Assembly: GCA_963681505.1 (NCBI GenBank)
Contig: OY811981.1
Coordinates: 6,082,227-6,146,226 of the forward strand
Direction: 5' to 3'
Source of the DNA: Eunapius fragilis
Lineage: Eukaryota > Porifera > Demospongiae > Spongillida > Spongillidae
Length of the DNA: 64,000 nt
How positions within the stretch are numbered: the first letter of the stretch is position 1; each line of letters begins with the position of its first letter. Below the pieces are notes generated by a model. It saw nothing but the letters and a program-made list of their open reading frames with translations, did no database searches and had not been told where the DNA came from. Shown here one piece after another: positions 21,075-32,057 of the stretch. The position numbers and the translations under genes are program-made.

Positions 21075-21610
21075 TTAGTGTTGAGGGTATCTAGTTTCCC
21101 TGTTGCCGTCTTTGCTCACCTGAAGCATAGCCCCTAGCAAAGTGACCTTCCTTTCCACATTTACTGGCTCTTTTGAATCTCTATCATGCCCACTCCTATA
21201 TCTTGTTCGTCCTACTCTACCCTCCGACTCTTCCAATCTTTCTAACCTTTCCACAAGTGACTGCATCATTTTCACGAGACTCTAGACTTGCTTAGCGCGT
21301 ATAGTCCTGTTACCGCCACTGGAACTTCTACTGCTGAAACTGCACTTTTCGCCCCTTTGGAGTCACGAAGATATATTTCCGTCTCCAAGGTACACATGAC
21401 AGCTTCGTCCAGTGTCTTTGGCTGTTTCTGCCTGACATTGAAAGCAATTTGGGGGTTATCTAACTCACCGAGATACCGTTCAAGTGAAAGTTGATTCAAT
21501 GGCGGCGGATTGTGACCCGCTGAGATAAAAATGAAAATGAATAGTTCGTCCATCCAGCAGCGCTCTTTTCTTGTACAAAATGCCGTACATGTAGCATACC
21601 CATCCGCCAC
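21075..21610 (-). pseudogene. Ty3/gypsy gag C-terminal region
   Basis: It encodes a gag-like segment (RYLGELDNPQIAF, RQKQPKTLDEAV, TLETEIYL) and, in another frame near 21130-21165, a decayed zinc knuckle (KCGKEGHFARG followed by Y where Cys is expected). This places gag upstream of protease and RT on the minus strand, the normal gypsy order. The N-terminus and 5' LTR were not found beyond 21610. Confidence 0.65.
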
Positions 21611-22720
21611 AATTGGCAGTTATAATCCATTATTCGCCCTCATTATACAATTCAATAAGTACTGAGCAGTGCCAGCTGGACACTTCATGGTGGAACACCG
21701 CTCCACGAATATGACAAAGCCGCCAATCGAGACATGTACGATATTTAGAACGTCATGGCTGAACGTCTGGAAACAAGCCAGTGTACCGTGCAAAACAGTA
21801 CATAGCGCGTTTGATTAATGCACATGTACAATACGTGCGAACATATATATTTAAACAGCGGTGCCCAGGGCCCCACCACGTATATTGAAGGAGGGCACTG
21901 ATGGTTACATTCAGCCGGGTCCCCAGACGTGCCACTATACGTCACAATGTTTCTTTTTTTAACCAGTTAGCATACCTTTGCACAGGCGGGAAAAGCGAAG
22001 GGCATATTAAAAAGGGTAATCGATTTGCTACCGATTTTTGCATATGAAGGAAACGAATATCGACTAATCGCGACTAAGAAAAACAGAATCGGTTATTTTG
22101 ACTAAAGGAAATTCTGCAATCGGTAACCTGCTATTCTACTAAGTGCATAGTCGACCGAATAGGTAATCGCGAATAACCGATTAACCTACAAAACCTGAAA
22201 ATCGGTTACACACCCTACCTCAAACGTGTGTAATTGGTATTCATTATTCGAGCCGTACCGTGCCATGCCGAGCTGTTCCGTACCGTGTCATCGTCGTGTA
22301 AACGTGGTATTAGATGTTTTGATAATAGTCATAACCCACATACATGCATGTGTACTGTAAGAGCTCTCAGACGTAATTGCATGGTGTTTACACAACGTAT
22401 GCACCTGCTAAGTTTGTAGGAAGCACATATAGCTTGCATGAAATTACATGCTTACAATCTGAGCCTCTTCTAACTCTCGCTGCCCATATATTCTAATTCT
22501 GGCTCTTGAAAATAAAATACACAAGCATACCAACAGCATCAAATTGAGCAACGCACGTTTTTCATTTATAGCTGGCATCTGTTTGATAGCTGCCATTAAA
22601 ATACGTAAAGGTCCCAATCTCGCGTGCAGCAATTGTTTGCAGTATGTCAACGAATGGCACACTATATATGGTTTCATAAAACTTAGCCCGCGTGCTCAAC
22701 TGGTACAGGCTGACAGGGAC
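21611..22720. other. No gene seen
   Basis: I looked for a second gypsy LTR start (TGTTGTGAATG on the minus strand) and did not see it. Short direct motifs such as atcggtta/taaccgat cluster around 22015-22205. No convincing exon. Confidence 0.4.
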
Positions 22721-23476
22721 TAGTCTCGCAAGCCAGACGTACTTCGACGTACCGTACTATGACGTGGACTGGGGACTAGGGCGAGTAGTACGTCTGGGGA
22801 CATCGGCCACTAATTATTCCGACACAAATTCCAGCAGACCCAATTAGATTATAGCTTACATAATGTCATGTGACCTCTAGCGGTTTTATTGGATTAAATA
22901 TGGCAGAATCGGTAATTCTAGACATTATAAATGCAGCAGCTACATTTATTGGCTATATTCGCAGTTGCGTAAACCACAGGAATCGGCTGTGAAGCACTGA
23001 GAGATGTTTTTGTTACCTTCCGACTGGTAGTGGCAAGTCTTTGTGCTATTACTTGCTCCCTAAAGCTTTTGACGAACAGCAGATAAGTCCATAGTTGTAG
23101 TTGTATTAGCCCTTTGACAATTCTTTGTAGACGTGAAGGCAAGCATACGCACCTCTAAAATAACTATCACTAACGGCGGGTTTATTCGAAGGTTCAGCAA
23201 CGGCATTCTTTATGAGTGCAATATTATCTGGGCAGGTTTCTATTTTCCTACGTTGGCCAGGCTTTTCAACCACACACGAGGCATTTAGTATGCATGCTTT
23301 TCATGTGACTTGGGATTATGAATAATGTTTTTCATGTGACGCGGTTACGTGATTAAATTCCAGATAGCATGTTTGAATATGCATTAGTGGCCGATGTCAC
23401 CAGACGTACTACTCATGCTAGTCCCCAGTCCACGTCATAGTACGGTACGTCGAAGTACGTCTGGCTTGCGAGACTA
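22721..23476. mobile_element. MULE-family element with long TIRs, copy 3
   Basis: Inverted repeats of about 95 bp (22721-22815 and 23387-23476) begin TAGTCTCGCAAGCCAGACG. They contain acgtaccgtactatgacgtg and tagtacgtctgg. The terminal 8 bp are those of the RecQ-carrying elements. The flanks gacagggac and gacgggaac match at 7 of 9 positions, an imperfect 9-bp target-site duplication. The 570-bp interior has a minus-strand reading frame of 74 codons without a recognised domain. Confidence 0.7.
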
Positions 23477-23559
23477 GACGGGAACATACATCCTTTTCAT
23501 TTCTGACTAAGCTAGCTTGACGTCGCCCGAACTTAGGCTTAACTTTGGAGGTTGCCTAC

Positions 23560-24129
23560 TAGTCTCGTCCCCAGACCCTACACTTCACGTGTTAGGGTCT
23601 GGGATTTCGAGTCGCTAGCGCTTGTACCATCTGGAATGTAAACAAACAATTATCGCTTGACCACATCCGATAATTATCAAGCTTATTAAAGCTATGGCGA
23701 CGGTATGGACCCCGTATCAGTCAAAGACGACACGCAAATCACAATTGAAGACCTTGTTTTTCCACGAAGGTGGTCGTAAACGTACGGTAACAGAATATAG
23801 CATAGAGTTTTACCGTATCCTGTTGGCAAAATAACAAAACAATCACGGCCATATACAAAGCTACATATAGCCTCCTTCTGCTTGTCCTTCAATGTCTCCA
23901 CTTTCAGTTCTGTCATCGCGAAACGCATAGCTTGTTCGACCGTATCCATACTTACACGTAGTGTGTGGGTCTGGGTCGAGCAATGTTTATGTACATGCGT
24001 CATAATTAAAGTGCGCACGAATTCCAGCGTTTGGTACACTTCCGCCCCATACGAAATACCAGACCTATATGAGCGTGTTTATACATTATGCGATAAACAT
24101 TGCGTCATATTGGTCTGGGGCCGAGACTA
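23560..24129. mobile_element. MULE-like element carrying a RecQ fragment, copy 2
   Basis: TAGTCTCG at 23560, CGAGACTA ending 24129, with a perfect 9-bp target-site duplication gttgcctac at 23551-23559 and 24130-24138. Subterminal hairpin at 23570-23602. It lies only 83 bp from element 22721-23476. The interior is almost filled by a RecQ-helicase fragment, the arrangement called Pack-MULE in plants. No transposase is present, so it would need a helper. Confidence 0.85.
23692..24039 (-). CDS. Captured RecQ-type helicase N-terminal exon
   Basis: An open frame of 115 codons. The likely native start is the Met of SMDTVEQAMRF, about 30 codons in. Then the Q-motif-like LKDKQKEAICSFV, Walker A (LPTGYGKT) and the following strand/helix (ILLPYVYDHLRGK). 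SIVICVSSL corresponds to motif Ia in RecQ helicases. The remaining helicase motifs (DEAH, III-VI) are absent: the frame ends at the element's edge after a few unrelated residues. RecQ proteins unwind DNA in repair; this fragment could bind ATP poorly at best. It is a captured host exon, not a gene in its own right. Confidence 0.7.
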   Translation of the reverse strand: MYQTLEFVRTLIMTHVHKHCSTQTHTLRVSMDTVEQAMRFAMTELKVETLKDKQKEAICSFVYGRDCFVILPTGYGKTLCYILLPYVYDHLRGKTRSSIVICVSSLTDTGSIPSP

Positions 24130-24584
24130 GTTGCCTACTTGGCCTTTTGTACCAATGCGTAAACCAACAACAAATTTATGTTGAGTAAGCATCATAGGGC
24201 TATTTGCGCAATTGAATACTATAATTATACAGCGATGTACTTATGGCTGCGCAAACAGGCTCTACTTAACAAATCTAAAACTGCCACGTGTTTGACTTCA
24301 AAACTGTAAACAATTGCTATTAATAAATTGACTGGTAAACGCAAAGAAAAGAGGGAAAGGATCGGTAAGTCATTTAATGAATTCAACTTCGTGCTGCGCG
24401 CTTGCAAACTAGGCGTAAAATCTCTTACAAAACTAATTTACACGCCGCGAACAATATACAGTCACAATGGAACCACAACTCAAGTGTCTATTTGGATCAG
24501 TGATTGGCTGTTTATGTGGTTGCAAACTGTCTATACTCCCTAAACAAGCAATAATGGCAAAAAAATCAGCACACTGTTATGTAC

Positions 24585-25007
24585 ATGTGCGTGGAGTTTC
24601 ATGAAGACACACATAAATACAGTTCTAAGATCCAGCTCCCTAAGTTCTGCAACAAGTGCTACGTGAAGATGAAACGTGTAACAGTTGCATCACGAAGCCA
24701 AACACCATACAAATGTCTGCTAGTGCCATATGACCGGTGCAGCCATACCATAATACCTGCCAGGTAGTGTGTAATACAATTTTTTTTTTCACAATTCCTT
24801 CTTCTTTCACCACAGGAATGAGCCCTTTTACATGGCTTGGTGGTGGAAACCTGAAGCACGTGTCCGTACTCCAGCTGATATTGTACAATATATTAAGGCT
24901 ATAGCACCACAAATAATCATACAAAATCCAAACCAACCGTTATCTGCTATAGTTGATGTGTCCTATTTGTCTGGATGTGCTAGGACAGCCAATTCAACTC
25001 CCCTGTG
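24585..25007 (+). CDS. Candidate two-exon gene of unknown function
   Basis: Exon 1 (to about 24764) encodes a segment with FCNKCYVKMKR and YKCLLVPYDRC, Cys pairs that could bind metal. A gtagtgtg donor and a tttcaccacag acceptor bound an intron of about 50 bp. Exon 2 (about 24816-25007) continues in frame: NEPFYMAWWWKPEA, VRTPADIVQYIKAIAPQ, then a TGA stop at 25005. Codon-like composition and in-frame joining support coding. A one-base-shifted frame upstream (MAKKSAHCYVHVRG from 24553) may be a true N-terminus broken by an indel. I recognise no family. It lies 450 bp after the RecQ-carrying MULE. Confidence 0.45.
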
Positions 25008-26024
25008 ACAGGCTTAATTGTATGCGCCACATACCTAATTGAGTGCGTGGATCCATTTGCCTGCCACATTTATATAGTCATTTACGTACATTACACTAGA
25101 GAACCCAAAATGGCGCCATTTCTACCGACGAGTATGGACAGACGAGGTCGCGTAGCAACGTAATAACTATTTGAAATGCAAGTTCAAACCCTATACTTTG
25201 TTCGAGGCATGTCTTAGAAAACATGAGCGCCGTTGACCGCACCGATTTAGACCCTGCTACCTTTTGGCAGTATGGCACGTGTTTGCCAAGCTATCATTGC
25301 TTGAAAAAGCAGTGTCGGGTGGTGAAATCCGTATCTTCATGTACATAAGCCTGCTTAAACCTATGGAAGTAATAAGCCATGTTGTTAGGTGCTTAAAATT
25401 CAAAGTCTGTTGTCCCGATGTCGTCGCGATGAATGAAAATACATATCTGCTCTGCATGGACTCGGCCATGATTTTTTAATAACGTACGAGTATCAGGCGT
25501 GGTTTAGATGTGGTTTATCACTGCGACATAGCATCGTGTCGCAGGAATAGAAAATTTTCTATTCCTGCTACAAACATCGCGTAGCATCGCGTCATATTGT
25601 GAACCAGGCGTAAGTCCGGGAACTCGTACGCGTTGGACGGTCGGGGAACCATACGTGCTGGTCCCCAGGTCATGAAACTTTGTATTTGGACTTAATAAAA
25701 TACGCGAACCCGGGTTGTTCTTCGAATGCCCAGAGCTGGTGTTGATAGTTTGAGCTATACAGGACGTTATGCAAATCACACGTCGGTATTTACATCGAAT
25801 ATGTCTAAAGCCACGAGACCATAGTGTTGGTAAAAGTGTTTTGCAATGTGTATGATGTGCAGCTTAGTGCAAGCGTGTTAGCATACAGCGTTTATACATA
25901 AATGGCTCCAAATATGTGAGGATTCTTATTACATGCATGCTGTAACCATTCCCTTCACAACTCACGTTCAGCCATTGTGAAGGACTGTGGAAACTGCTTG
26001 CGCTGTGAACACCAGGAAACTATA
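25008..26024. other. Intergenic or intron; one foldback
   Basis: Apart from the foldback at 25494-25612, no exon or TIR pair is seen. Short reading frames on both strands around 25250-25480 overlap each other and show no motif. Confidence 0.4.
25494..25612. mobile_element. Small foldback MITE
   Basis: It centres on a perfect palindrome (caggaatagaaaa and its complement, 25541-25566), flanked by diverged inverted arms (atagcatcgtgtcg left, cgcgtagcatcgcg right; gtggtttatcac left, ttgtgaaccaggcg right). Confidence 0.6.
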
Positions 26025-26190
26025 GAGAGGTTGTAGTGTCATCCTGGGAAGAGCGGCGGCCATGTTTTTAGGTGTCTCCAGTTCTGTTACAGAATGTTTC
26101 CAACTGATTCTATATTTACAACCAGTAACAGAACTGGGGACACCAAAAAATATGGCTGCCGCTTTTCCCGGGCTGACACCGCAGCCTCTC
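26025..26190. mobile_element. Foldback MITE, 166 bp
   Basis: Inverted arms: gagaggttgtagtgtcatcc to gcggcggccatgtttttagg and tccagttctgttac at the left, with complements at the right. The loop is about 26090-26120. No target-site duplication clearly visible. Confidence 0.7.
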
Positions 26191-26421
26191 TGCATATTCT
26201 CTCCCCCCCCCCCCTCTCACCCCAACTGACCGGGCAACACTGGCTTAAGTAGTTCGCTAAGAATTAAAATGTTCTAGCAAAGGCTGCAGCATGTCCAGTT
26301 CATACACATATTTAACTACTTGGTTTTCTCAGGCCTCCCTGAGAACTGCATGGAGGTTAAACAGTACGTTTACTTCTGGTGAGCCTGTCACTGATGTTAG
26401 TATAATGGTATATCACTGTAG

Positions 26422-26520
26422 GAACTGGAAGAGAAGCTAATTTCTGCAGCAGCAGATGGCAGTACTGAGGAGGTGATCAGGCTGCTTGATGGAGGGGTTA
26501 ATGTTGATGCCATTGATGAG
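26422..26520 (+). CDS. Ankyrin-repeat exon, type A, diverged copy
   Basis: Acceptor cactgtag, donor gtgagata; 99 bp, phase 0. It encodes ELEEKLISAAADG, then EEVIRLLDGGVN and DAIDE. More diverged from 9821 than the unit 2 copy, so it belongs to an older cassette. The next ankyrin exon at 27955 is frameshifted. Confidence 0.73.
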
Positions 26521-27954
26521 GTGAGATAATTGTGTTGTAAATAATGTCCTTACATTCAGTTGGGAACATCATACATGGCTTGAAACGTTTTCCCCTACGT
26601 TTCATCTTCCAATTTATTTATGTGTGTACTACAATTGTATGAACTTAAATAATTACATACATCCACAGCAAATATACTTGGCATTATACATGTACACTCG
26701 AAAACGAAAGTCACTTTTACGGTATTATGGCGAAGTAAGCCATTTTATACTTTTCCTTTCTTCTTCCATATTACTAAGATAATCTGGATGTAAGGCTAGC
26801 TTCTATGTGACCCCCAGGCATGATTTTAGCTTGTACAGGTGTAAGTTTTAATCGTTACGTCATAGAGACAGAAGAGACCCTTCTGTTTCCTGGGACAATC
26901 CTTGCGCTTTATACACATGTAATATGCGCGGAATACTCACCCTTGGTTACTTGCATGTTTAATGATAGCAATTTTCGGCGAACAGTATTACCAATCGATC
27001 GATATATTGATCATAGCATAGCGCCCAAATCTCACTGAGTTGAAACAGCACGAGTCTGTATATAGAAGCAACACTTATGTCCCTAAAGTTTTATCCTTGT
27101 CAAGACATAATAACCAAGTGTAAAACATGCTCTAGTTACATCTGGTTGTTAACCGCTTGATGCATGGCGATTGTCAACACCTTTTCCGATTGAAAGTGTT
27201 CACTAGAAAATATGATAAGTTAATTTATGTGCTCTACGATCCACATTCTGTAAGGTATAATAAATAAAGCTTTTTTATGACAAGAATAAGTGACTTAAAA
27301 GCGTAGCTAAAAAGGGAGTACAGTTGCGTCATAACAGCTAAAATTCTAGGAGGTCATTGTGCTTGCCAGCATCTGTAGGGCGCGCTGATCACTTGTAAGG
27401 AAATTTGAAAACAGATCCAGCACCAGCGATCAATGAGCTTTAAGAGCATATGCATTAGAAATAAGGCGCGACTACATTATAAACAGTATGGTGTGCACTT
27501 TTTGGTATCGAAATTTCACTTACCCGGTGTTAAAAAAAAAACTACACTAGCATTGCTATAGGTCCTTTTAAATGTTTAATAGGCAAGGAATTTCCTACAG
27601 CACGTTTTTTATTTCTTGGGAATTTCATTTTGTATCGTGCATGAGGTCAGTGTTTCATCAAATTTGCTCCACCTGCATGCGGTGATAATCCGGCATAGAA
27701 AAAAAGCTGACAAACACCATTGGCTTGTCATTTAGGATAATTGGACTTAATTAGCAACATCTTTTCTACGTTCAAGTTTGACGCGAGAACTTGCTATAAA
27801 ATTCCTTCACATGGGCAATAAGATATAATTGTTTCCTTTATTTCTACTCAGTTCATGCTTGTTATTTCTCCATCCCGATTTGATTTTAGTTTTCTATTCT
27901 TGTATGTACCGTACATTAGCCTTAACTTCTTGTTATATGGTCTTCTTATTACAG
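26521..27954 (+). other. Intron, no recognisable feature
   Basis: A long AT-rich intron between two ankyrin exons. The motif tattatggcgaagtaagcca (26722) is a weak relative of the hairpin upstream of exon 4243. Nothing else is supported. Confidence 0.4.
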
Positions 27955-28054
27955 AATAGGAATAACCCCACTCATGTATGCGTTAGTACATGGCCATGTT
28001 GAGTGTGTGAAAGTGTTGTTAGATATGGGTGCTGATGCCTGTCACCAGGATATG
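27955..28054 (+). pseudogene. Ankyrin exon with one-base frameshift
   Basis: Acceptor ttattacag, donor gtaagtgc. The exon is 100 bp instead of 99: an extra base near its start (aatagg where sisters have aatgg-like) breaks the frame. Ignoring it, the residues are GITPLMYALVHGH, then ECVKVLLDMGAD and CHQDM, a good ankyrin repeat between types B and C. Either a real frameshift, an assembly error, or use of a shifted acceptor. Confidence 0.65.
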
Positions 28055-28479
28055 GTAAGTGCACTTCTAGACCATACTAGTATAATTAAGGGTCACTAGT
28101 TGAAATGAGGTCTTGCCAAACGTCCATCACCATTGAAATGATGGATCTTTGTTCTTTTCCCATTCACTAGAGACAAAAAACTGGACCCTATTTGTTGCAT
28201 GTTATTGGAATGTGGCTTCATTTCGGTTATTGGTCAATGCAAAATACCCAGTAAATAAAAACCAAAAGAATGCAACTTGCTAAGTATAATATGGCATGTA
28301 ACATTGTGGGATTCTTAAAAAAACCAAATCGAACTTTTAGCACGGCGGACTGCAAAATTACCCGGGATAAAATAAAAACCACGCAATCGCGCGCAATTGC
28401 GCGCGAAAGGGGGCGATTAATTCCATCTAATCGCGCGGTCTTCCAAATGCTGTATTTCCTTCACAGTGTAAAAGGCATT

Positions 28480-28650
28480 GTTATACAGTACTGTATAACA
28501 TGTGTATTCTTCTGTTATCCACACGTTATACACATGTTATACGCTTTAGTATAGCATTGCATATTGGGACGCAATAAGGTGTGTATAACAATAAAAGTAC
28601 AACACCAAGTATAACAGAAGTATAACATTGAGTATACGTATACTTATGTA
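28480..28650. repeat. Left subterminal GTATAAC motif cluster
   Basis: About a dozen GTATAAC or GTTATAC heptamers in both orientations within 170 bp, including atgttatacgc, gtgtataacaa, agtataacaga and tgtataacaac. Clusters like this are usually transposase-binding sites near transposon ends. Mirrored at 42355-42445. Confidence 0.7.
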
Positions 28651-28914
28651 TAACAACGCTGTATAGCGCACTCGTGATATTCATAATCCTCGTTTCCGCG
28701 CAACACAATTATTAAGGTAACATATACAAAGTCCACGATGCGGTTAAAAGTTAGTTCTTTGTGGATGCCACATCTGCTGTCTTGTCCAGTGTGTAGAGAA
28801 ATGCACCCACCTCCTGTTGGCAAATGACCTGGTGATATTCTACACCATACTGTACAGAACAGTACCAGTAAACTAACCAGCACATTGCGAGAAATCAGAA
28901 AGCATCAGGTACTC

Positions 28915-29680
28915 TTATAACACACCATGGTGGTCATCCTGTGTTTGTAAGGAAGGCAACAGGACCTCTCAGAACCGGTGTAATAATATTCCAATGCACA
29001 TCACAAAGCAGAGCAGTCAGTGCCCATTGAACTAACCATGCATCAGCAAGATGCAAAAAGCACCATGCACTCTAAAGCCACCATGGAGGACACCCTGCAA
29101 CACTTGGCTTCAACCTGTGTGATTTTCCAAACGTTGCATATCATACACAAAGCATCCACCACACATTGCCAAAACGTCACAAGCATGATGCACTCTACAG
29201 ACACCATGTTGGACATCCTGCAAGAAAGGCAACACTTGGCTTCAACCTATGTAATATTCTAAATGTTGCAAACCATAAACTAAGCAAACTTTACCCACTT
29301 TGAGGACACTATAGTAGGCATCCTGAAAGAGAGGTAACACTTGGAATCAAACAACTTTCTAAATGTTGCACATCATACATAAAGCAGCACCCATTTACTT
29401 ACCACAATATGTCAAAATGTCCATGCACTCTAAGGACACCATGTAGGACATCCCGTAAGAAAGGCAACACTTGGCTTCAAACAATTGCAACCTGTGTGAT
29501 AATCTAAATGTTGCACATCATACATATGGCAGCACCCATTGAACTTACCACACATTGCCAAGATATAAGAAGCTCTATGCACAGTGAGGCCACTTCTATG
29601 GTCACCTGTAAGAAAGGCAACACTTGGCTTCAAACAACCTGTGCGATATTCTAAATGTTGCACACCATTAACAAAAAAAT
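28915..29680. repeat. Tandem repeat, about 110-150 bp unit
   Basis: Five to six degenerate units, each with gaaaggcaacacttggcttcaa, a tctaaatgttgca string, cacaccatta or catcatac, and catgcactctaaggacacc. It lies near the left end of the CACTA-like element. Frames running through it on both strands are by-products of the repeat. Confidence 0.75.
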
Positions 29681-30007
29681 CTCGAAGAAGACACATACCT
29701 GCAGAACAACAAATTAGGACACAGGTGTATAGAAAAGATGCGCAGACCAAAACTCTGTAAACATACATGTACACTAAACTATGGCTTCTGCAATTACGTG
29801 GGAAGCAAGATAAAAAATTGCTCACTTATTATACATAATTATTCACTTGTTGACCTGAAGAATTCATGAAGTAATGTGCGGTTGTGCGCCAAGCTACTAG
29901 GTAAAAGAGAAGTATAACGTACGTTGCGTTTCCAATCCGCTTGAAGGTTGACTGACATTGAGCACGTGTGGGTGTTAAAAATCAATTAATTATGAGACCA
30001 TATTGTT

Positions 30008-30300
30008 ACAAGTAAATAAAAAAATTTCTCTTTGAGAAATAGAATGGGATGTAGGATTGGCATTGGTGATGTAAAAAGCAAGGAAACAAGACCAATTATG
30101 GATTGGTACCAGAATACAACAAGACGGTCCTACATTCATTTAGCCAAGAACTATGAATTTCAACTTGCTAAATGTAGGACCGTCTTGTTGTATTCTGGTA
30201 CCAATCCATAATTGGTCTTGTTTCCTTGCTTTTTACACCACCAATGCCAATCCTACCATCCCACTCTATTTCTCAAAGAGAAATTTTTTTATTTTCTTGT
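30008..30300. mobile_element. Foldback MITE, ACAAGTAAATAAAAA family, copy 2
   Basis: Arms ACAAGTAAATAAAAAAATTT at the left, complement at 30300. Inside are attatggattggtaccag and ctaaatgtaggaccgtc blocks with complements. Its right half recurs alone at 58811-58944. Confidence 0.8.
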
Positions 30301-31293
30301 TTCCTTGCTTTTTTTACCTATCATGCACAGGGATTCTGAGTAGATTAACACTTATGCGCATTTACAAAACGTGTCATCAGGGGGAAGAGACTATAGTTAA
30401 TAACGCACGCGTGTGCATAAATATACGTAGTTTCTCTGCGAACGAGACATGCGTTGTAATTAAAAATTAATAATAATGTACATTGAATATGTACGACAGC
30501 AGCGACGAGGAAGATGAACCCTGAACCGGAGCCATTATCGCAACATGACAGGAAGTTGTCAGAGAAGCTAGCTATAACAAGCTATAGTGAGAGAAGGTGA
30601 AGCATTGTCAACAGCTACAGGTGTTGATTTAACACCTGTAGTAAGCTGAGGCAGGCAATCCTCAGTGACATGTGGTTTAGCTGGATGTTAGTATGTCAAA
30701 TCCAACTGGGACAGACAATAACAGTTCTGACATGTCTGCTGTTATATAGCCAAGGGAATAGGTCCCCCATGTAAATCTGTTTGATCAGAAATACATGTAT
30801 TATCCGCTCAAGGCGGGGATGTCATGAGTCCCTACACTCACTCATTGTTGCCTACTTTTGGCCACTCAACCAGATACATCGACAATACATGCTTTGTGCT
30901 CATTAAAGTTTTAATTCTTTACCTCACGAGTACACTGGTCATTACATTAGTACACTAAGAACAATTCTCTTCACTTGGTGCTATGCTATACACACAATGC
31001 CTGACAGTTGCCTGAATCGTAATGCCAAAACAAAATGAGTCTTGAATGCCAAATAGTGCACATACACAGAATATAGCACACATGAATACACATATCATGG
31101 GCTGTATTGTAGCCTTGGCATGCTTTGACATCACATTGCACTTTGACATAAGACATCATTTCTTATTCAGCACATACATAGTGACCAGAAAGACAAGCCG
31201 GCAATGTGTAATACCTCTGCACCAGTGACAATCATTGTTTACATTGTAGTGTAGTAGCATGATATTTTGTTTTCAACTACACCAACCAACCCG
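30301..31293. other. 3' flank of the Helitron-like gene; homologous to 60140-60390
   Basis: The part 30530-30690 aligns with 60150-60290 (shared acatgacaggaagt..gtc, agcaytgt..tcaacag, acaggtgtt, gctgaggcaggca), so it is probably the 3' terminal region of the Helitron-like element. It contains a perfect 11-bp-stem hairpin at 30617-30643 (ctacaggtgtt / aacacctgtag). No gene is seen in 30690-31293. Confidence 0.45.
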
Positions 31294-31868
31294 TCACCTT
31301 TCTAGTTGAGATGTGACAACATCAAAATGATTATTATTCCTCCAAAATAGATACATGGACCGCTGCCCAACATCATCTATCATGCTGTCATCTATGGTTT
31401 TTGGGAACACTGTATCCCATATATTGGCAGTGGGATTGTAGGAATATATGTTACATTGCACTAAGTGAGCAAGTGTTAACATTTCTGCAGTGCTTCCCCA
31501 TGTCCCAGAGTACCACATTCGGGTCGTACTAATGTAAGTTGCTGTTATACCTGTGAAGGGGGATCCCACTAATAATGCACTGATAGATCGCATGTGAGCA
31601 ACTATAGCTTTCCGTACCCTTAAGTGATGGTTTTGTGACCCTGTCAGAACGTATGTAAAAAACACCTGAACAAACAATTTCCATCACCTCTTATTGAAAC
31701 TATAGTTTGCAGGTTAGGGCGATTTAATACAACAGTAGGGCCACCTTGTTGCAATTGTGTTGCACATTCAAATACTAATCCCAAAAGCCTGCATTTATCT
31801 CGCTGCCATGTTTCATTTGTCTGATGATACCTTAAGTTAGGCCATGTTGTAAGAGGTTCTTGTGGTAC
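31294..31868 (-). pseudogene. OTU-like cysteine protease domain of the Helitron
   Basis: On the minus strand, QTNETWQRDKCRLLG leads into RGDGNCLFRCF at 31690-31658: DGNC carries the OTU catalytic Cys (31668-31685). After a one-base slip in a T run the frame continues YVLTGSQNHHLRVRKAI, then MWYSGTWGSTAEMLTLAH (typical WG..E.L..LA) and finally NNNHFDVV near 31325, with the expected catalytic His. OTU domains cleave ubiquitin-like modifiers; why Helitrons carry them is not settled. Apart from the slip all key residues are present. Confidence 0.75.
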
Positions 31869-32057
31869 AACTTACGTCACTGGAAGACTCATGCATAATT
31901 TTAGGCTTCAGAGTAATTACACCATGACCCTTTTTCTTAGTATCGTGCTCTAGAGGTATGATAGTACCTTTGATCTTATCACCATGGATCACAGGTAAAT
32001 GATGTTGCTTGGTTACATTTGTGGGCTGAACCAAGTCATCTAATTCAGTAGCTACTG

